A stretch of 64,000 nt of DNA from Homarus americanus (GCF_018991925.1 NW_024722158.1:4377775-4441774); one strand, 5' to 3'. Counted from the first letter of the stretch, positions 51,500 through 61,960 are shown. Numbers and translations: made by a program. Notes: a model not told the origin generated them from the letters alone.

Positions 51500-51890
51500 C
51501 GCTTCCCCCTCCCTCCCTCCCTCACTTACCCCTTCCTCTCTTAACCACCCACATCTCTCTCTCACTTCTCCCTCCCTTTCTCCCCCAACCACTCACATCT
51601 CTCCCTTCCTCCCCAAATATCCAGCCTCTTTGATCTCCGTCTCCTTCCACCCTTTAAAGCCTCCTTCCTCAAGAACTACTCTTCCTCTCTCCCCCGCCCC
51701 CTCTGCTTGCCTCCCTCCCCAAGCACCCTCCTCCCCTCCCCTCATCCTCCTCCCATCTCCCTTCCCTCGCCTTGCCTCCCTCCCCCTACCTTCCCATCTC
51801 CCACTCTGCTTGTTTCCCTCTCAAGCATCCCCCTCACTCCCTCCCTCCCCATCTCCCCCTCTGCTTGCCTCCCTCCCCAAGCAACCCCCA
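51500..51890. repeat. Pyrimidine minisatellite CTCTGCTTGCCTCCCTCCCC
   Basis: Irregular 25-60-bp copies with CCCAAGCA; followed by a short CpG-bearing unique segment. Confidence 0.9.
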
Positions 51891-52094
51891 GGCCCCACGT
51901 GGCACCCCCGGGTGGCACTGGTGACCCTGGAGTGTCACCATGGGAGAGGATGGCTCGCTCGTTCAATACCTGGCACCTTCACCCAGCCAAGGTCGACTCA
52001 CTTGGCTTACGTCACGTTCCTGCTGCCACCACACACATACACTTACACTTGTGCCTCTTAATGACACATAATGAAACAGCTACTGTCATTTTAT

Positions 52095-52625
52095 GACCAT
52101 GCCATCAGCAGGTGTGGTTGAGAAACAGGTATGGTATTGAGACAACAGGTGTGGCAGACACTATAATCTACCAGGTACTCACCTCATCACCCAGCACATA
52201 ACACCTGGTCTCTTACCTTAGTACCTGGTGATGACCTACAAGGCACAGGGTTACCATAGTGACGCAGCTATAACACAACACCAATAATAATAAAAACAGC
52301 AACAACAACAACAATTATAATGATGATGATAATAATAATAGTGCCATAATAGTAATACATTAGTGCCACAACAGTGATACATTGAGTGCCAAGACAACGC
52401 CAACACGAACACTTCCTGAACAGCTTTTAAAGACACTTGACCTCGCATCATTTAAAACACAATATTAAACTTAAATAATAATAAATTTAAACACATACAA
52501 AATAATGAATTACTTTACTTTACTTAACGGAACTTTTTTTAAAGATCTAATTATATAAAACAATAAAAAACACGTTGGGGATATAACAAATAAAACACTT
52601 GTTGTTCCTTCACAAAAACCAGTGT
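52095..52625. other. Mostly unique, AT-rich; no gene seen
   Basis: CAGGTGTGG/CAGGTATGG words at 52110-52160, short AAT/ATG runs at 52280-52345. On the minus strand two good donors (AAG|GTAAGA, GAG|GTGAGT) lie at 52213 and 52179. Confidence 0.5.
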
Positions 52626-52629
52626 TATC

Positions 52630-52772
52630 AAGGGTGTATGGGCGGGTATGGGGTGTGTGTGGGTGTGTGGGGGTGGTGGTGGGTGTGTGGGGGTGGTGGT
52701 GGGTGTGTGGGGGTGGGTGGGGTGTAGGAGGGGGTGGGTGTGTGGGTATGGGTGTGGGTGTGTTGACCTTGG
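52630..52772. repeat. 24-bp repeat GGGTGGTGGTGGGTGTGTGG
   Basis: Three near-identical copies within a GGGTGTG-rich tract. Confidence 0.95.
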
Positions 52773-52837
52773 AGACTGCCAGAGCTGACCGACTGTCACC
52801 TAGTGCCTTCAAGTGCCAAGTACACACACACACACAC

Positions 52838-53246
52838 ACATGAGAACATAAGGAGTCTGCAATAGGCCGGTTGGCCTGTGCATGGCAGCTCCTGTCGAGA
52901 GTTACTACCACTCTCTATCATCCATGAATCTATCCAGCCTCCTTTTGAAACTTTCCAGCGTTCCAGCACTTACTACAAAGTTGCTAAGCTTGTTCCACTC
53001 GTCCACCACCCTATTAGTGAACCAGTTCCTTCCTATCTCCCTCCTAAACCTAAACTTATCCAACTTGAATCCGTTGCTCCGAGTCCTATCCTGCTCGGAT
53101 ATTATAAGAACTTTATCTATATCCCCTTTATTGATTCCTTTCACCCACTTAAATATTTCTATCATATCTCCCCGCACTCTTCGTCTTTCTAGGGAATGCA
53201 AGTTTAGTTTCTTTAGCCTATCCTGATATGGAAGGTTTCTAAGTAT
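52838..53246 (-). mobile_element. CR1-like LINE 3' copy, frame intact
   Basis: Minus-strand frame from the 5' truncation at about 53246 to the stop near 52905 is uninterrupted for about 113 codons: LPYQDRLKKLNLHSLERRR, RGDMIEIFKWVKGINKGD, FRFRREIGRNWF, DEWNKLSNFVV, ESFKRRLDRFMDDREW. This is the CR1-type LINE C-terminus after the RT domain. The 3' UTR reads CAGGCCAACCGGCCTATTGC and ends CTTATGTTCTCATG next to (GT)n. It is closely related to the copy at 59.1 kb. The intact frame suggests recent insertion, but no RT domain is present. Confidence 0.9.
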
Positions 53247-53279
53247 CACTGTGTATTGCTTTATGTATTACTCTCTGTA

Positions 53280-53390
53280 TTCTGATGAAGATTACAGGTA
53301 CAGTACACATATACAAATACATAATACAGGTACTGATAGATACAGGTACAGGAGCCGGTAAAGAACGGATATATTGACAAATACAGGATA
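53280..53390. repeat. Decayed ATACAGGTACAGG repeat
   Basis: Six TACAGGTAC-type words. Confidence 0.7.
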
Positions 53391-53392
53391 GG

Positions 53393-53395
<3 letters not shown>

Positions 53396-53481
<86 letters not shown>
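53396..53481. repeat. (GA)n microsatellite
   Basis: Perfect run. Confidence 0.98.
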
Positions 53482-53484
<3 letters not shown>

Positions 53485-53534
53485 TGAGTGAGCTAGGAAC
53501 AAATCCGGGTGACACCTTAGTGAAAGATCCTTGA

Positions 53535-53718
53535 CAACGACACAGTAGAATCCTCTCTCCTTCATTCCCTCCTTCACGCTATTACCTTTACTCCCTCCCT
53601 CACACTCCCCCTTCAATATACCCCTCCCTAATACTCCCTCCTTCATTACTTCCCTCCATCCTCACTCCCTCCCTCCATCCTCCCTCCCTCACCCCTACCC
53701 CCACACACACACACACAC
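53535..53718. repeat. CTCCCTCC tract and short (CA)n
   Basis: Pyrimidine-rich low complexity. Confidence 0.88.
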
Positions 53719-53825
53719 CTGTACTTTAGCCTTCGTGTGTACGTTACCTGCATGATCATTAATTATCCTGAGTTCACACCTGTGTACCGGACTAACGAGC
53801 TCTCTCTCTCTCTCTCCCCTTAGTG

Positions 53826-53826
<1 letters not shown>

Positions 53827-53885
<59 letters not shown>

Positions 53886-53990
53886 CAACATCATGATTTT
53901 AACGCCATCATCATCGCCATCATCATCACCGTCATCATCATCGTCGTCATCATCATCATTACCGTCATCATCATCATCATCACAAAAAGC
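53827..53990. repeat. (ATT)n-(ATC)n
   Basis: ATT to 53885, then CATCAT/CGTCAT to 53990. Confidence 0.96.
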
Positions 53991-54154
53991 ATCATAAAAC
54001 ATGTAGAGGAAACGAGAGGTAGAGAACCCACCCCCTATCTGTCTTCACCTCCCTTTCCTCACCCCCTTCCCCTTTCCTCCTCCCCTCTTCCCTTACTCCC
54101 TTTCTCACTTCCTCCCTCACCCTCTTCATCCTCATAAGCCCGGCAAGAGAAATT

Positions 54155-54184
54155 CTGTTCCTCATTTTCTAAGCAGGTGAGTCA
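54155..54184 (+). promoter_or_regulatory. Recursive-splice-site-like junction TTTTCTAAGCAG|GTGAGT
   Basis: CTGTTCCTCATTTTCTAAG precedes CAG (54174-54176) and GTGAGT follows with no gap. CTCAT and TTCTAAG also resemble branch-point words. Same strand as the 28.0-kb example. Confidence 0.3.
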
Positions 54185-54256
54185 ACGCCTGAGAGAAAAT
54201 GGAGAAAGTGTTTAAGAATTCATCAGGAAGTGAGGGAGGAGGAGGGGGGCCTCAAA

Positions 54257-54401
<145 letters not shown>

Positions 54402-54492
54402 AATACTACAGGGTAAGGGGAGGGAGAGGAGAGGGAGCTAATCTGAGTGGTGATGCCTCTGTCGCTATTGCCTCAAGGAAGGTCACGGTTTG

Positions 54493-54665
54493 AGTAGGTA
54501 GGTGGGTCAGGGATGAATATAGGTGGGTTGGAGTGGGTCAGGGATGAATATAGGTGGGTTGGAGTGGGTCAGGGATGAATATAGGTGGGTTGGAGTGGGT
54601 CAGGGATGAATATAGGTGGGTTGGGGTGGGTTAGGGATGAATATAGGTGGGTTGGGGTGGGCTAG
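54493..54665. repeat. 31-bp repeat GGTCAGGGATGAATATAGGT
   Basis: Five and a half copies; the last two have GGGGT for GGAGT. Confidence 0.96.
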
Positions 54666-54754
54666 AGAGATCAGGGGTGTAGATGAGAGAGAGTACACAC
54701 ACACACGCTACTGACGAAGGGTGGCCACCTACTCTCTCCCACTGATGCATCTTC

Positions 54755-54958
54755 GGGGCGTGGTGGGTGGCTGGGTGGTTAGAAAGGAAATTGGGTGGTA
54801 TGGAGGGAAATTGGGTGGCCTGGTGAGTGGCTGGGTGGTTTAGAGGGAAATTGGGTGGCGTTCTGAACGGCTGGAAACTGGGCGGCTGGGTGGTAGCTGG
54901 GTGGTGTAAAGTGTGGGCGGCTGGGTGGTGTAAAGTGTGGGCAGCTGGGTGGTATAGA
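54755..54958. repeat. GGCTGGGTGGTATGGAGGGAAATTGGGTGG array
   Basis: Two unit types (AGGGAAATTGGGTGG and GTAAAGTGTGGGCGG) in succession. Confidence 0.9.
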
Positions 54959-54989
54959 AGAGGATCCATATTTATCTCATGAAATCTTG

Positions 54990-55250
54990 AAAAACCCGAA
55001 CAAAATAATTGAAACTAAAAAAAAAACGTAAAATAATAATTGAAACTTAAAAAAAAACATAATTGAAACTTTACAAAACTTAAAATATTATTTAAAACTT
55101 AAACAAAAACGTAAACTAATAAGTGAAACTCTTAACGAAACGGCAATTAACTCATGGAACTCTAAAAAGAAACTCTCAGAAGAAACAGCCTTCAACCCCA
55201 GAAACTAGACCAAAACAACGTATTTATTTACGTCGTGAAACTCTCTTCAA
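54990..55250. repeat. AT-rich decayed ~36-bp repeat AATTGAAACTTAAAAAAAAA
   Basis: Seven or more GAAACT words spaced about 30-40 bp. Confidence 0.65.
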
Positions 55251-55369
55251 GAAAGGTGGAGAGATCTTACTAACGGGGTCTGGAGTGAGGTTAATGACCC
55301 CGATAACTCTACCCCCCACTCCACCAACTCGGTCATCGCCACGTGAGAGTTTCAGTGACCTGGTAGAAG

Positions 55370-55762
55370 ATGGGAGGGGAGAGGAGGAGGGGGAGAGGGA
55401 TGGGGAGAGGGGAGAGAGAAGGTAGATATGGAGGAAGAGGGAAAGAGACGAGGAGAAGGTAGGAGGAGAAGAAGAAGAGGCGGCAGGAGGAGGGGGAGAT
55501 AGAGAGGTAGAAGGTAGATGGAAGGAGACGGAGGAGGAGGGAAACCAAAGAGAGGAGGAGGTAGGGAAGGGGAGGATAGGGAAAGGGGGGTTATCCGACC
55601 AAACAGTTAACCTGGTAGAAGAAAAGGGTAGGTAGGGGCGAGGTACAGAGAGGAGGAAGAAGAGGGAGGTAGAGAGAGGGGGGAGAGAGGGGGGTAATCC
55701 GAGCCATCTTGTGACCTGACCTGGTTGGCTAGTGGGGACTCTCTCTCTCTCTCTCTCTCTCT
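55370..55762. repeat. GGAGGA/GAGAGG purine tract and (CT)n
   Basis: Purine-rich to 55700, CT at 55740-55762. Confidence 0.93.
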
Positions 55763-55781
55763 CCTCACATGGTCACACTGT

Positions 55782-55785
<4 letters not shown>

Positions 55786-55836
<51 letters not shown>
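55786..55836. repeat. (CA)n microsatellite
   Basis: Perfect run. Confidence 0.98.
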
Positions 55837-55838
<2 letters not shown>

Positions 55839-55948
55839 ATGTAGTCGTCGTCTACAAGAACGTTGGTGAAAGTCTGTCTGTCACTCAAGTGACCACTGTC
55901 TTGTGTCTCCTCCATGATGAGAAGAAAGCAACTCTCTCTCTCTACCAT

Positions 55949-55949
<1 letters not shown>

Positions 55950-56023
<74 letters not shown>
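55950..56023. repeat. (GT)n microsatellite, 74 bp
   Basis: Perfect run, inverted with respect to the CA run 115 bp upstream. Confidence 0.98.
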
Positions 56024-56026
<3 letters not shown>

Positions 56027-56186
56027 GTGTGTGGTTCTGTGCGGCCCCATTGCCTCAAGTGTGTATCGAAGGCTTGGCACACATAGAGCTGTCCACGGTG
56101 TCCCAAACGGATCGGCAGGTATATGGGGCCGACTTTCACTTACTCAGGCGATCTAGAGCCAGACGGAAACACCTGGCGTAGCACAG

Positions 56187-56188
<2 letters not shown>
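56024..56188. other. Unique CpG-containing segment, possible exon remnant
   Basis: About 165 bp of complex sequence between GT and CT tracts. In one + phase LAHIELSTVSQTDRQ ends at CAG|GTATAT. Evidence for an exon is weak. Confidence 0.2.
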
Positions 56189-56190
<2 letters not shown>

Positions 56191-56239
<49 letters not shown>

Positions 56240-56310
56240 ATCTGTGTGTGTGTGTGTTGAGTATATGTAGGTAAGGTTACGTAAGGTTGACAAGAGAGAG
56301 AGAGAGAGAT
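56191..56310. repeat. (CT)n, short (GT)n, short (GA)n
   Basis: CT 56191-56236, GT 56243-56257, GA 56294-56309. Confidence 0.95.
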
Positions 56311-56429
56311 AATAGTATATGTATACAAACTTTCTATTATCACTTTCCATCTACTTTCTAATTAATTATCTATTTATCTTTCTCACCTGTCCACCTTTTA
56401 CTTGTGCTGCAGGTCGATCAAGGAGGCCA

Positions 56430-56680
56430 GGCGTAGAAAGTGAGGGGAAAGTGACAGGTGTAGAAAGTGAGGGGAAAGTGACGTGAAAGTGAAGGAAAGT
56501 GAGGGAAGTGACAGGTGAGGAGTGACAGGTGTAGAAAGTGAGGGAAAGTGACAGGTGTAGAAAGTGAGGGAAAGTGACAGTAGAAAGTGAGGGAAAGTGA
56601 CAGGTAGAGAAAGTGACAGGTGTAGAAAGTGAGGGGAAAGTGACAGGTGTAGAAAGTGAGGGGAAAGTGACAGGTAGAGA
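56430..56680. repeat. 26-27-bp repeat GTAGAAAGTGAGGGGAAAGTGACAGGT
   Basis: About ten copies, best described by its halves GTAGAAAGTGAGGG and GAAAGTGACAGGT, with several copies shortened. Confidence 0.95.
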
Positions 56681-56734
56681 ATTAAACTGAAAAGTGCAGA
56701 AAGAAAAACGAATTAACAACAATTAACACCAAAT

Positions 56735-56905
56735 AGACTGGGGTCTATTAGGACTGGGGTCTATTAGGACTGGGGTCTATTAGGACTGGGGTCTATTAGG
56801 ACTGGGGTCTATTAAGACTGGGGTCTATTAAGACTGGGGTCTATTAGAACTGGGGTCTATTGGACTGGGGTCTATTAGGACTGGGGTCTATTAGGACTAT
56901 TATTT
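56735..56905. repeat. 16-bp repeat ACTGGGGTCTATTAGG, eleven copies
   Basis: Nearly perfect; single changes are AAG, GAA or loss of TA. The cleanest member of the dispersed family also at 5.4, 32.2 and 44.5 kb. Confidence 0.97.
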
Positions 56906-56929
56906 ATTATGCAATGTAATCCTCGGGGT

Positions 56930-57080
56930 CTCTTCCTCCTCCTTCTCCCTCACCCCGTCTTCCTCTTCCTACTCTGTCCTTCTCCTCCACCTCCCTCCTT
57001 CTCTTCCTTCCCCCACCCTCCCTTCTCCCTCTCCTCCCACTCCACCACTACCCCATCCCCCCCACTCTCTTTTCCTCTCC
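56930..57080. repeat. CCTTCTCC pyrimidine tract
   Basis: Low-complexity. Confidence 0.88.
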
Positions 57081-57146
57081 TCCCCCAAAGAATGAGGAGG
57101 TCAGCGGAGGGGGTCAGAGGGCGGGGCAACAACTCACTATTTCCAG

Positions 57147-57217
57147 GTTACAATCTCGACCTTTCACTCGCTGACTCGCCCGGGATGGCTCGCCGCTTCG
57201 CCACCCTGACCTACTGA
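57147..57217 (+). other. Candidate terminal coding exon
   Basis: After CTCACTATTTCCAG the sequence reads YNLDLSLADSPGMARRFATL then TY and TGA at 57215-57217, with C-ending codons (GAC, CTC, GCC, TTC, ACC) and many CpGs. The pyrimidine tract of the acceptor is short, and the frame is also open upstream. Family unknown. Confidence 0.22.
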
Positions 57218-57294
57218 ACGAGCCCCTTACCACAGCAGCAGTCTAAGGTCGCCGGAGAATGCCAGGTGATACACGTTGATTCTTGCCACTGTAT

Positions 57295-57359
57295 CTCTGT
57301 ATGTCTGTCTGTCTCTCTATCTACAGTATATCTTATCTAATCTATCTATCTAGTTGACG

Positions 57360-57400
<41 letters not shown>

Positions 57401-57402
57401 GA
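57295..57402. repeat. (GTCT)n and (ATCT)n
   Basis: ATCT x11 at 57361-57402. Confidence 0.96.
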
Positions 57403-57404
57403 GT

Positions 57405-57680
57405 CATTAAATTTCTTGCCATTCATTCAATATTTTTATTTCAATTAAATTCACAAAAATTATTTCTAACCTCATAAAAAATTAATTAATTATTAATAAT
57501 AATAAAATAATCAAACACGAAAAAATAAATAAAAACCCAACTAATTTTAATGACCAAGAAAAAATAAATAAAAAATAAAATAAAATAAACAATTAAAATC
57601 CAACGGGAAAAAAACAGGAAAAAATTAAGAAAAAAAACAGGAAAAAATTAAGAAAAAAAAACAGGAAAAAAATGAAATAG
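57405..57680. repeat. AT-rich sequence with AACAGGAAAAAATTAAGAAA repeat
   Basis: AAATAAATAAAA low complexity, then three ~25-bp copies at 57605-57672. Confidence 0.85.
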
Positions 57681-57734
57681 TTTGGTAAATAAAAGACCTG
57701 AAACAGTGTTGCCAGGTGTGAGTGAGGCGGTGAC

Positions 57735-57965
57735 GCGGACAATGGGCGGTTAGTGGGTGACCCCGTTCCTGACGTGGGCGGTGACCTGGTGGTGTGTTGG
57801 GGGTCATGATCAGGTGTGGGCGTGGGCGGTGACCTGGTGGTGTGTTAGGGGTCATGATCAGGCGTGGGCGGTGACCTGGTAGTGTTGGGGGTCATGATCA
57901 GGTGTGGGCGTGGGCGGTGACCTGGTAGTGTTGGGGGTCATGACCAGGTGTGGGCGGTGAGCTGG
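57735..57965. repeat. ~45-bp repeat GTGGGCGGTGACCTGGTGGT
   Basis: Five copies, each also with GGGGTCATGATCAGG. Copies differ by presence of one GTGGGC. Confidence 0.95.
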
Positions 57966-58065
57966 TGGAATCATGACCAGGTGTGCCTTGATTCATACGC
58001 CAACGCCCACGCCCACACTGGGTTTTCACCTCGTGTGTACATCCATCTGCTTAAGTCGCCTTCTT

Positions 58066-58135
58066 ACCGTGTGTACGTACATAACCGTGTGTACGTACAT
58101 GACCGTGTGTACGTATATGACCGTGTGTACGTACA
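58066..58135. repeat. 18-bp repeat CCGTGTGTACGTACATGA
   Basis: Four copies with the GTACGTAC palindrome. Confidence 0.95.
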
Positions 58136-58428
58136 GCTCACAAATAAGACACTCAGCTGATTGAACTTATGAATAATTAATGTTAAAATTTGGCAGCGAA
58201 CGAGACATAATTTCTAACTAATTAGGTCGAGCGCCTCTGTGTATGTGTGCATGTATGTATGTTTGTATGGTATATAAACACGTTACCACTGTATCAGGAG
58301 CATCATTAAGACACAAACACTAAATGACTGTCACACTAACAACTACCACCAGCAGTCATTAGCACAACATACTAATGACTGGTTATCGGCGCCTAACAGT
58401 CTATCAGATAACTGGTGGCAAGAATAAG

Positions 58429-58583
58429 CTTATATAAGTGTTCAAGCGTTGTACTTAAGCTTATATAAGTGTTCAAGCGTTGTACTTAAGCTTATATAAG
58501 TGTTCAACCGTTGTACTTAAGCTTATATAAGTGTTCAAGCGTTGTACTTAAGCTTATATAAGTGTTCAAGCGTTGGACTTCAG
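58429..58583. repeat. 31-bp repeat AGCTTATATAAGTGTTCAAG
   Basis: Five copies starting at 58429, 58460, 58491, 58522 and 58553. Each contains the CTTATATAAG palindrome and AAGCTT. Confidence 0.97.
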
Positions 58584-58779
58584 CCATACAAACACTTACA
58601 TCCTCAAGTGTGTGTGTGTGTACATGTGTGGTGAGTGCGTGTACATCTTTGCGGTGTGCACTGATGTTGAATCGTGTTTGTGTACATTACCTGTACTTGT
58701 ATCTGTACCATCGTTTCTGAATTAACCTAAACTAATCTCAACCAAATCTAACCAAACCTCAACCAAGCCCATGACAAAT

Positions 58780-58970
58780 TTTGGTCTGTTTCCGTGTGTT
58801 GGTCCGCTCCCTCAGTCACCGCAAAGCGTGTTTTCATTCTGCCGTGTGTGTGTCCGGCGACCATTGTCCTGACACCATCCTCTGACAGGCCTGACCAGTG
58901 ACCACCCACCCTGTTGCTGTGGCCACCCCTTGTGTTGTGGTTCCTGGGTGGTGGTGGCCACACACACACA
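58780..58970. other. Unique CpG-bearing segment with strong acceptor
   Basis: TGTTGGTCCGCTCCCTCAG at about 58816 is an excellent acceptor on the + strand, followed by sequence open in more than one phase (one is Cys-rich: HRKACFHSAVCVSGDHCPD then a stop). Possible terminal exon; not identifiable. Confidence 0.2.
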
Positions 58971-59014
58971 GACATTACCTGCCACCACCATCACTACCAC
59001 CACTACTACCACCT

Positions 59015-59096
59015 ATGCCCCGTGGCCGGCCTCCCGCATCCACCACCTGGGGAAACTGCCGCGCCACACACCACAAAGACGGCAACCCACGTGGTG
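59015..59096 (+). other. Candidate exon segment MPRGRPPASTTWGNCRATHH
   Basis: A + frame runs from a Pro-rich stretch through PRGRPPASTTWGNCRATHHK and DGNPRG to GTGGTG|GTGAGT at 59096/59097, a good donor. Codons are GC-rich. The upstream acceptor would be a (CA)n-CAG, which is poor. It lies directly before a CR1 insertion at 59.12 kb. No family assigned. Confidence 0.22.
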
Positions 59097-59121
59097 GTGA
59101 GTGGTGGTGGTGGTAAGGGAT

Positions 59122-60035
59122 AACATAAAAACATAAGGAGTCTGCAATAGGCCGGTTGGCCTGTGCATGGCAGTTCCTGTCGAGAGTTACTACCACTCTC
59201 TATCATCCATGAACCTATCCAGCCTGCTTTTGAAACTTTCCAGCACTTACTACAAAGTTGCTAAGCTTGTTCCACTCGTCCACCACCCTATTTGTGAACC
59301 AATTCCTTCCTATCTCCCTCCTAAACCTAAACTTATCCAACTTAAATCCGTTGCTCCGAGTCCTATCCTGCTCGGATATTATAAGAACTTTATCTATATC
59401 CCCTTTGTTGATTCCTTTCACCCACTAAAATACTTTTATCATATCTCCCCGCACTCTTCGTCTTTCTAGGGAATGCAAGTTTAGTTTCTTTAACCTATCC
59501 TGATATGGAAGGTTTCTAAGTCCCGGAATCATTTTCGTCATTCTTCGCTGCACCGATTCCAGTGAATTGATATCCATTCTATAATAAGGGCACCAGAACT
59601 GAACCGCATAATCGAGGTGCGGCCTGACTAGCGCAAGATATAGTTGCAATAAGACCTCTGCACTCTTGTTACTTACACTTCTAGATATAAAACCTTATAC
59701 TCTGTTTGCCTTATTTCGAACATTAACGCACTGTTTCCTAGGCCGTAGGTCCGGGCTTACAAGTACCCCTAGGTCTCTTTCACAAGTCGACTTCTCTAGG
59801 TTGATGTTATTAAGGCTGTATACATTGACAGTATTTGTTCTTCCAATTTTAAGTACGCTGCACTTGCTGGTGTTGAATTTCATTTGCCATTTTTCTGATC
59901 ACTCCTGCAGTTTATATAAATTCTCCTGTAGTGCATTTGCATCCTGCCCTGAATTAATCTGCCGCCCTATTTTGGTGTCATCCACAAACTTGCTTATGTC
60001 ACTGGTGGTACCGTCGTCAAACTTGGTCTCTAAGG
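59122..60035 (-). mobile_element. CR1-like LINE, longest copy, with FVDD reverse-transcriptase motif
   Basis: Minus-strand order: SKFVDDTKIGRQINSGQDAN (RT palm; FVDD encoded at 59988-59977), EKWQMKFNTSKCSVLKIGR, CERDLGVLVSPDLRPRKQ, LYLALVRPHLDYAVQFW, SVQRRMTKMIPGLRNLPYQD, RGDMIKVF, NGFKLDKFRFRREIG, DEWNKLSNFVVSAG. In-frame stops replace Trp in LQEWSEKW, Leu after NKANRV and Lys in KVFKWV. An 8-bp deletion between direct GCTGGAA repeats shifts the end of the frame relative to the 53-kb copy. The 3' tail (CCAACCGGCCTATTGCAGAC ... CTTATG) is the same as in that copy. 5'-truncated inside the RT domain and inactive. Confidence 0.92.
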
Positions 60036-60115
60036 GGTGATGGTTCCTATAGGGTGGTTCTCAGGGGGTTGATTGTAAGGGGGGTTGTCTCTAAGGGGTG
60101 ATGGAGAGGTTGATC
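60029..60115. repeat. ~62-bp duplication around TCTAAGGGGTGATGG
   Basis: TCTCTAAGGGGTGATGG occurs at about 60029 and 60090; the spacer is GGTT/GGGG-rich. The left copy marks the LINE 5' truncation. Confidence 0.7.
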
Positions 60116-60289
60116 ATACGCTCGCCAGCAATTATCGACCCGTCACGTGGCTGGGAGAGGGTTGGTCACTCTCCCTCACGGTCAAACAATTTAAAACCAG
60201 GTTGGGATTGACTGAGGTTTAGACAGAACTCTCTTATATAACCCCTTAATTAACCCCCTTAACCGCTACATTACTCCCCACTAATCCCA

Positions 60290-60463
60290 GATGACGAAGG
60301 TGGGGGAGTGACCAATGGGGGGAGGGGTGGTGACTAATGGGGGACAGGGGTGAGGGGTAACCAATGGGGAGGGAGGAAGGGTGACCAGGGGGAGAGAACC
60401 GGTCGTGACAAATGATCCCCGGATGTTGTGCCTGTCTCACACACACACACACACACACACACA
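60290..60463. repeat. AATGGGGGAGAGGGGTGACC repeat and (CA)n
   Basis: Four decayed copies of GTGACCAATGGGG at 60305-60395; CA at 60436-60463. Confidence 0.88.
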
Positions 60464-60476
60464 TGTATGTACTCAC

Positions 60477-60514
60477 CCAGACGTCACAGGTGCTCGGGGC
60501 ATCACTCAACTTAC
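60477..60514 (-). other. Candidate micro-exon or RS-exon (38 nt)
   Basis: Minus strand: ATTGTCTTTTTTCTCTCGTCAG is the best acceptor I see in the window, with TTAATTAAT branch-like sequence just upstream. It is followed at once by GTAAGT (recursive-splice-site form). After 38 bases comes CTGG|GTGAGTAC, a near-perfect second donor. The 38 bases are open in one phase, KLSDAPSTCDVW, after two leading bases. An acceptor, an immediate donor and a second donor 38 nt later is the layout described for RS-exons. The host gene is not identifiable. Confidence 0.4.
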
Positions 60515-60559
60515 CTGACGAGAGAAAAAAGACAATTAATTAATACATAATCCAATTCA

Positions 60560-61040
60560 AGAGGAGGAGGAGGAAGACTTCAGGATACCGGGACAAAGGA
60601 CCTGGCAGGACTGAGGAAGGAGGGAGGGAGGCAGGAAGGAGGTGCAGGATTGAGGTCCCATTGAAAGGAACACTGAGATATCCAGGACAAGGAGGAGAAG
60701 GGGTTAACCCTAAGGGGGGGGAAGGAGGCGGAATGGGGGGAGAAAGAGAGAAGGTGGAGGGGAGGGGGAGGCGAAAGGGAGGGGTACGAAAGGGGGAAAG
60801 GGGAGGTGGGGGGAGAGGAGAAGAGAAATGAAAAGGAACAGCGAATGGAGAAAATAAAAGAGGATAGAAGGAAAGGGGTAGGGGGTAAGGGAAAGAAAGA
60901 TGATAGAAAGAAAAGGAAGGGAGAGAAAGGGGAAGGGTTGAAGGCACAGGAAAGGGGTTAAATTTCTAAGGGGAGAAAGGAAGGGATTAATTACGAGGGT
61001 GGTACAGGAAAGGGGACAAAGGGAAGGGGTAACTAAGGGA
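60560..61040. repeat. Purine-rich tract (GGAGGA, GGGGAAAGG, AAGAAAG)
   Basis: About 480 bp with strong purine bias and weak GGGGAGAAAGG periodicity. Confidence 0.88.
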
Positions 61041-61127
61041 AGGGGGACTAAGGGAGGGATGATGACAGGCAGTAGTTAAATACGACCTATTAAAAGAAAC
61101 CTTGGACGGCGGAGACAAGCTGGGGGT

Positions 61128-61240
61128 GAGTCCTTGTGGGCGTGGGAGGGGAGGACCACGTGGTAGATAAGTCCTTGTGGGCGTGGGAGGGGAGGACCAC
61201 GTGGTAGATAAGTCCTTGTGGGCGTGGGAAGGCGTGGGAT
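61128..61240. repeat. 41-bp repeat with GACCACGTGGTAGATAAGTC
   Basis: Two and a half copies. Each full copy carries CCACGTGG, like the unit of the 33-kb array. Confidence 0.95.
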
Positions 61241-61317
61241 GAGTGACACAGAGAGAGGGTGGGTGGGTGGGGGGTGACACTACACTCAGTCACGTCCTTC
61301 CACTTAATTAATTCAGG

Positions 61318-61402
61318 AACAATACAGGTACAGGTATAGTCACAGGTACAGCTAGTTAAGATTACAGATACAATTACAGGTATAGGTACAGGTAAAGTCG
61401 TC
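61318..61402. repeat. Decayed ATACAGGTACAGGTATAG repeat
   Basis: Eight ACAGGTA/ACAGATA words. Confidence 0.75.
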
Positions 61403-61449
61403 AACACCTCACACACTCCCCTTCCTTCGTGGCCTTAAATGAGAGCTTG

Positions 61450-61671
61450 TATCTATCTATCTATCTATCTAACTGTAGCTCTCACTCCTTCCTTCGTGAT
61501 GACTGGAGAGAGAGACCCGAGAGACCCGAGAGACCCCCCCCCCTTCCTCCCGACAGCGTGACCAACTTTCTACTTCATCGGGACCCACAGGAAGACCACC
61601 ACCGAGAGGGATGGCCTGGGAGGGAGGAAGGGGCGGGGGGGGGGGACAGGGGGAGGGGGAAGAAGATGAGG

Positions 61672-61702
<31 letters not shown>

Positions 61703-61770
61703 GGGAAGGAGGAGAAGGGGGAAGTGGGGAGGGAGGAGGGAGAAGGAGGAGGGGGGGATCAGGAGGTCAG
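61450..61770. repeat. (ATCT)n, GAGACCC repeat, purine tract with (GA)n
   Basis: ATCT 61450-61470; CGAGAGACC x3 at 61515-61535; GGGGGA purines 61615-61770 with GA 61677-61702. Confidence 0.9.
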
Positions 61771-61799
61771 AGTTAGGAAGTAGTCCGGACAGGATCGGC

Positions 61800-61960
61800 C
61801 AATGACCACTGACACCACTACTGACACCACTTACCATCACAACACCACTACCACCTCATTACCACCCACTACGGACACCATTACCACCACTACTACCACC
61901 ATTACCAATTACACTATCGACACCTTACTAACACCGCTACCAATTACACTGACACCATTA
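61800..61960. repeat. ACTGACACCACTACC degenerate repeat
   Basis: ACACCA/ACTACC words in 12-18-bp steps. Confidence 0.8.

Noticed and set aside
52179..52240. 19-nt minus-strand segment between GTAG acceptor and AAG|GTAAGA donor
   Set aside because: Too short for coding evidence; two donors and stops in the longer version make it uninterpretable without RNA data.
60120..60235. LTVKQFKTRLGLTEV considered as another LINE C-terminus
   Set aside because: Only a short suggestive peptide; none of the adjoining conserved LINE blocks is present.
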